The position numbers were made by a program, and so were the translations under genes. DNA of 31,026 nt, taken from positions 1 through 31,026 of the forward strand of contig NZ_CAJLUB010000010.1 of NCBI RefSeq assembly GCF_905209685.1, read 5' to 3'. Numbering within the stretch: the first letter of the stretch is position 1; each line of letters opens with the position of its first letter. Below the pieces are notes generated by a model. That model did not search any database and was not told the DNA's origin. It saw only the letters and a program-made list of their open reading frames with translations. Shown here piece after piece: positions 30,991-31,026 of this stretch. Source of the stretch: an uncultured Veillonella sp. (GTDB lineage Bacteria; Bacillota; Negativicutes; Veillonellales; Veillonellaceae).

Positions 30991-31026
30991 ATGATTCGCG
31001 AAAATCTTCGTAATGTAGCGATTATC
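30991..31026 (+). CDS. typA: Translational GTPase TypA/BipA, N-terminal end (partial)
   Basis: Twelve codons only, MIRENLRNVAII, cut by the right edge of the window. This matches the conserved opening of TypA/BipA (xxxLRNIAIIAHVDHGKTT), just before its P-loop. GGGAGG lies 6-7 bp before the ATG and a strong promoter lies upstream. TypA is a ribosome-binding GTPase for growth under stress. LepA and EF-G begin differently, but so few residues leave some doubt. Confidence 0.78.
   Translation, partial: MIRENLRNVAII

Noticed and set aside
1..31026. tRNA, rRNA, insertion sequences, prophage or attachment sites
   Set aside because: None recognised by eye: no cloverleaf-like intergenic sequence ending in a TTCGA-type arm, no transposase or integrase frame and no flanking terminal repeats.

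Overview
The window looks like a chromosomal segment of a Veillonella-type Negativicute: an anaerobic, diderm member of the Firmicutes. It is AT-rich and uses strong AGGAGG-type ribosome binding sites. It carries Firmicutes-style genes (YlbF family, DUF47/Pit pair, KtrB/KtrA-like K+ uptake, [FeFe]-hydrogenase) next to true outer-membrane machinery (TonB-dependent receptor, ExbB, ExbD, TonB). The genus is inferred from protein character and context, not from a search.

Layout, left to right. (1) The 3' end of an [FeFe]-hydrogenase gene with its terminator. (2) A DUF47/Pit phosphate uptake pair. (3) A gene-poor stretch with one small 57-aa basic protein and strong hairpins. (4) A minus-strand iron/heme/cobalamin-type ABC importer (permease, ATPase, lipoprotein), with a dyad operator over its promoter. 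(5) A plus-strand ascorbate-family PTS (EIIA, EIIB, EIIC) ending in a DUF454 membrane protein. (6) A likely iron/heme locus: a PchR-like AraC regulator, a very large (1694 aa) TonB-dependent receptor fused to a second beta-barrel, ExbB, ExbD, TonB, a flavodoxin and a ChuW/HutW-like radical SAM protein. (7) A PfkB-family kinase and a Trk/Ktr potassium uptake pair. (8) A protein made of nine 22-residue repeats, a MoxR-type AAA+ ATPase and a VWA/DUF2201 protein. (9) Housekeeping genes: UPF0173 hydrolase, moaC, trmL, ylbF-family gene, murB, a QueG-like iron-sulfur protein and the first codons of typA/bipA.

Region 6 is the most interesting. Its gene order reads as one pathway: the receptor moves an iron-bearing ligand (probably heme) across the outer membrane, ExbB-ExbD-TonB supplies energy, and the flavodoxin supplies electrons to a radical SAM enzyme of the family that opens the heme ring without oxygen. 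The ABC importer of region 4 could carry the ligand across the inner membrane. A near-identical 15-bp operator lies in opposite orientations upstream of the regulator (inside its promoter) and upstream of the receptor. A 10-bp core of the same motif also lies upstream of the ABC importer, suggesting one regulon. The receptor is unusual because a complete TonB-dependent barrel is followed, in the same reading frame, by a linker and a second porin-like barrel. TonB has a glycine-rich rather than proline-rich periplasmic linker.

Region 8 is a second candidate for novelty: a repeat protein encoded directly ahead of a MoxR/VWA pair whose VWA partner has a degenerate HExxH-like motif. No rRNA, tRNA, CRISPR array, insertion sequence or prophage was seen.
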